Shown here: positions 4,686-6,594 of the stretch, piece after piece
Layout of the letters: every line of letters starts with the position of its first letter
Position numbering within the stretch: the stretch's first letter is position 1
Assembly (NCBI GenBank): GCA_017642625.1
Contig: JAGCOQ010000081.1
Coordinates: forward strand, 1 to 6,594
Source: Alphaproteobacteria bacterium
GTDB lineage: Bacteria > Pseudomonadota > Alphaproteobacteria > Rs-D84
Direction of reading: 5' to 3'
Length of the DNA stretch: 6,594 bases
Translations under genes and position numbers: made by a program
The notes under the pieces: model-generated
Database searches by the model: none
What the model was told of the DNA's origin: nothing
Seen by the model: only the letters and a program-made list of their open reading frames with translations

Positions 4686-6594
4686 TTATGCTTTTTCGAT
4701 TGTGATTTCCAGATTATAACCTTCTATCTCGGTCTTGTGTTCGCCGTCGCCGGTTTCCATTTCACGGATAAGTGCATCACGCATAATGCGTTTTTTGTGC
4801 GCTTCGATTGCCAAGGTAAGTGCCGGATCGGCGGTATATTTCATTTTGATTCGATCGGAAACATCAAGCCCAACCGCCTTGCGCGTGTCTTGAATAAAGC
4901 GCAACGCGTCATTCGCCAAACCTTCGGCAACAAGTTCCGCATTGATTTCGGTGTTTAACACAACGACCGCGGTGTTATCTGGTAATGCTGCGCCGGTTAT
5001 TCCTTCACGTACAGTTAAACGATTTTCAAATTCGTCCGCGTTCAAGGTATTACCCGCAACAACCAACTTGTCGCCATCAAGGGAATAATTGCCCTGCTTT
5101 ACCGCCGGTATAATCTTGCTTAATTCACCACCCAGACGTGCGCCGATTTTTGGTGTAATCAGATAAATAAAACTATCTGCGACATCCGTTGTATGTGCAC
5201 GGAATTGAACCTTTTTCACATTAAGTTCATCGGCAATAATGTCGCTGTATTCTGATAAATCAGCACCAGCAATCGTCATATCAGCAAGTGGCAAACGATT
5301 ACGCAATTTATATTGTTCGCGCAATTTATTACCAACCGACACAACCATTTGCACACGACGCATATCGGCAACAATTTTTTCATCGACTTCGGTCGCTGTT
5401 GGGAAATCTGTTAAATGCACCGATTCCGCACCCGTAAGATTCTTATAGATATATTCACTGATAAACGGTGCAAACGGCGCCAATGTGCGACACAGAGTTG
5501 TCAACACGATATACATTGTATTAAACGCATATTGATCTTCGTCCCAAAAACGTGTGCGTGAACGACGAATGTACCAGTTATTCAACACATCCAAGAATCG
5601 CACAAACTCTTTGATTGCAATATCTGGTTTATATTCATCCAATGCAGAGCCGACTGTTTTTATCAACACATTTAATTCAGACAAAATGTATTTATCCAAC
5701 GCGTTTTGTGAAGACGCATCTTCGGTTGCTGTGATATTGCCCGCGTTCGCATATAATGTAAAGAAGTGATATGCGTTCCACAACGGTGTCAAAATCGTCT
5801 TAATCGATTCATTAAACACATTGCCGTTTTTATCAACTGGCACTGGTTCGGCTTTCATAAATGTGCTGCCTTGGATAAACAAGCGCACAGCATCCGCACC
5901 GAATGTTTCTAACTGTTCTGTTGGGTCAACAAAGTTGTGTAATGATTTTGAAAACTTGCGTTTATTTTCATCAACAATCATACCATTTGCCGACACAACC
6001 TTGAACGCAGGTTTGTCAAACAATGCGACCGCCATTATCATTAAAGCATAGAACCAGCCACGCGTTTGGTCTTGGCCTTCTATAATATAATCGGCGGGGA
6101 AAGTTGCTTCGAATTCTTCCTTGTTTTCAAACGGATAATGCAACCGTGCAAACGGCATAGAACCACTTTCCACCCAACAATCCAGAACATCGGTTATGCG
6201 GTGCCAACCGTCTTTTGTAAGTTTATCCAATGTTGGACGGTGCAGGTCATCAATCTTGGTGCCAAAGAATTCTTCCATTTCGGCAATTGAACCAAAAACC
6301 TTATACTCGCCGTCTTTTTCCCAAATTGGTAATGGAACGCCCCAGAAACGATTACGCGAAATACCCCATGGGCGTGCACCTTCTATCCATGACATAAAGC
6401 GATTACCGGCGGATGTCCATGTTGTTTCGTTTTTTGTTATTTCAACAACACGATCGCGAATTTTTGGAACATCAACATACCATGCATCCGTCGCACGATA
6501 AATCAATTTTTCATGACTGCGTGGACCGTATGGATAACTGTGTTTATGTTGTGCTTTTTGCACCAAGCGACCATTGGCCCGCAACCAATCAATA
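4686..6594 (-). CDS. ileS: Isoleucine--tRNA ligase, C-terminal part (5' end outside window)
   Basis: Class I synthetase that charges tRNA-Ile. About 635 C-terminal residues are present. The reading frame is open to the edge (first codons Ile-Asp-Trp-Leu), so the start, the HIGH motif and most of the editing domain lie outside. Counting from Leu at 6584: GISRNRFWGVPLPIW (74-88), WVESGSMPFA (137-146), IIEGQDQTRGWFYALM (167-182), the KMSKS-type loop KFSKSLHNFVDP (210-221), PLWNAYHFFTLYAN (267-280), NNWYIRRSRTRFW (335-347, anticodon-binding domain), and LAPFAPFISEYIY (368-380). A tail with ELNVKKVQF (453-461) follows and has no zinc-finger cysteines. EGQDQTRGWFY, LFDKPAFK and PLWNAY mark the eukaryote-like IleS2 class rather than the E. 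coli-like class. Oddities are Phe in place of Met in KMSKS, WVESG where WFDSG is usual, and GPRS where a CWRC-like segment is common. It is co-transcribed with nth, whose ATG abuts the TAA at 4686-4688. Confidence 0.95.
   Translation of the reverse strand, partial: IDWLRANGRLVQKAQHKHSYPYGPRSHEKLIYRATDAWYVDVPKIRDRVVEITKNETTWTSAGNRFMSWIEGARPWGISRNRFWGVPLPIWEKDGEYKVFGSIAEMEEFFGTKIDDLHRPTLDKLTKDGWHRITDVLDCWVESGSMPFARLHYPFENKEEFEATFPADYIIEGQDQTRGWFYALMIMAVALFDKPAFKVVSANGMIVDENKRKFSKSLHNFVDPTEQLETFGADAVRLFIQGSTFMKAEPVPVDKNGNVFNESIKTILTPLWNAYHFFTLYANAGNITATEDASSQNALDKYILSELNVLIKTVGSALDEYKPDIAIKEFVRFLDVLNNWYIRRSRTRFWDEDQYAFNTMYIVLTTLCRTLAPFAPFISEYIYKNLTGAESVHLTDFPTATEVDEKIVADMRRVQMVVSVGNKLREQYKLRNRLPLADMTIAGADLSEYSDIIADELNVKKVQFRAHTTDVADSFIYLITPKIGARLGGELSKIIPAVKQGNYSLDGDKLVVAGNTLNADEFENRLTVREGITGAALPDNTAVVVLNTEINAELVAEGLANDALRFIQDTRKAVGLDVSDRIKMKYTADPALTLAIEAHKKRIMRDALIREMETGDGEHKTEIEGYNLEITIEKA

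Noticed and set aside
6582..6584. TTG as the start of a 632-residue ileS product
   Set aside because: The frame stays open to the window edge, and the protein begins in mid-domain without HIGH, so this is an internal leucine codon.

Overview
The window looks like a piece of a bacterial chromosome carrying only translation and DNA-repair housekeeping genes. The best guess is an alphaproteobacterium with moderately AT-rich DNA. Three things point that way: L20 has the segment [19 protein letters not shown]35 ends in APYGLK, and the PheT ends are alphaproteobacterial in style. The downstream IleRS is of the eukaryote-like 'IleS2' class. As far as I recall, among Alphaproteobacteria this class is typical of Rickettsiales-like or reduced lineages rather than of Caulobacter or Rhizobium types. 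The genus cannot be read from this window.

Left arm, plus strand (1-3995): a short leader with a 6-bp hairpin, then rpmI (L35), rplT (L20), pheS and pheT. This is the tail of the classical infC-rpmI-rplT-pheS-pheT cluster; infC would lie just outside the left edge and none of it is recognisable here. rpmI and rplT are 15 nt apart, and pheS and pheT 14 nt apart. Between rplT and pheS lies a 79-nt gap with a strong intrinsic-terminator-like hairpin. A promoter-like sequence just upstream of it would start RNA inside the hairpin's 5' arm. The ribosomal-protein pair and the PheRS pair may therefore be separate transcription units, or pheST may be fed by regulated read-through plus its own promoter.

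Centre (3996-4031): a 13-bp hairpin with A-runs on one side and T-runs on the other serves the converging plus- and minus-strand operons. It overlaps the stop codon of nth.

Right arm, minus strand (6594-4029): the C-terminal roughly 635 residues of ileS run off the right edge, followed directly by nth (endonuclease III). The ileS stop and nth start abut exactly (TAA|ATG) and nth has no visible Shine-Dalgarno sequence, so its translation is probably coupled to that of ileS.

Together the genes supply two large-subunit ribosomal proteins, the phenylalanine and isoleucine charging enzymes, and a base-excision repair glycosylase. No mobile element, CRISPR array, tRNA or rRNA gene, or novel defence-type system is visible. 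The points worth a second look are small: the terminator/promoter arrangement before pheS, unusual motif residues in IleRS, one editing-site substitution in PheT, and the ileS-nth junction. Apart from the window edges there is no gene-free stretch longer than 79 bases.
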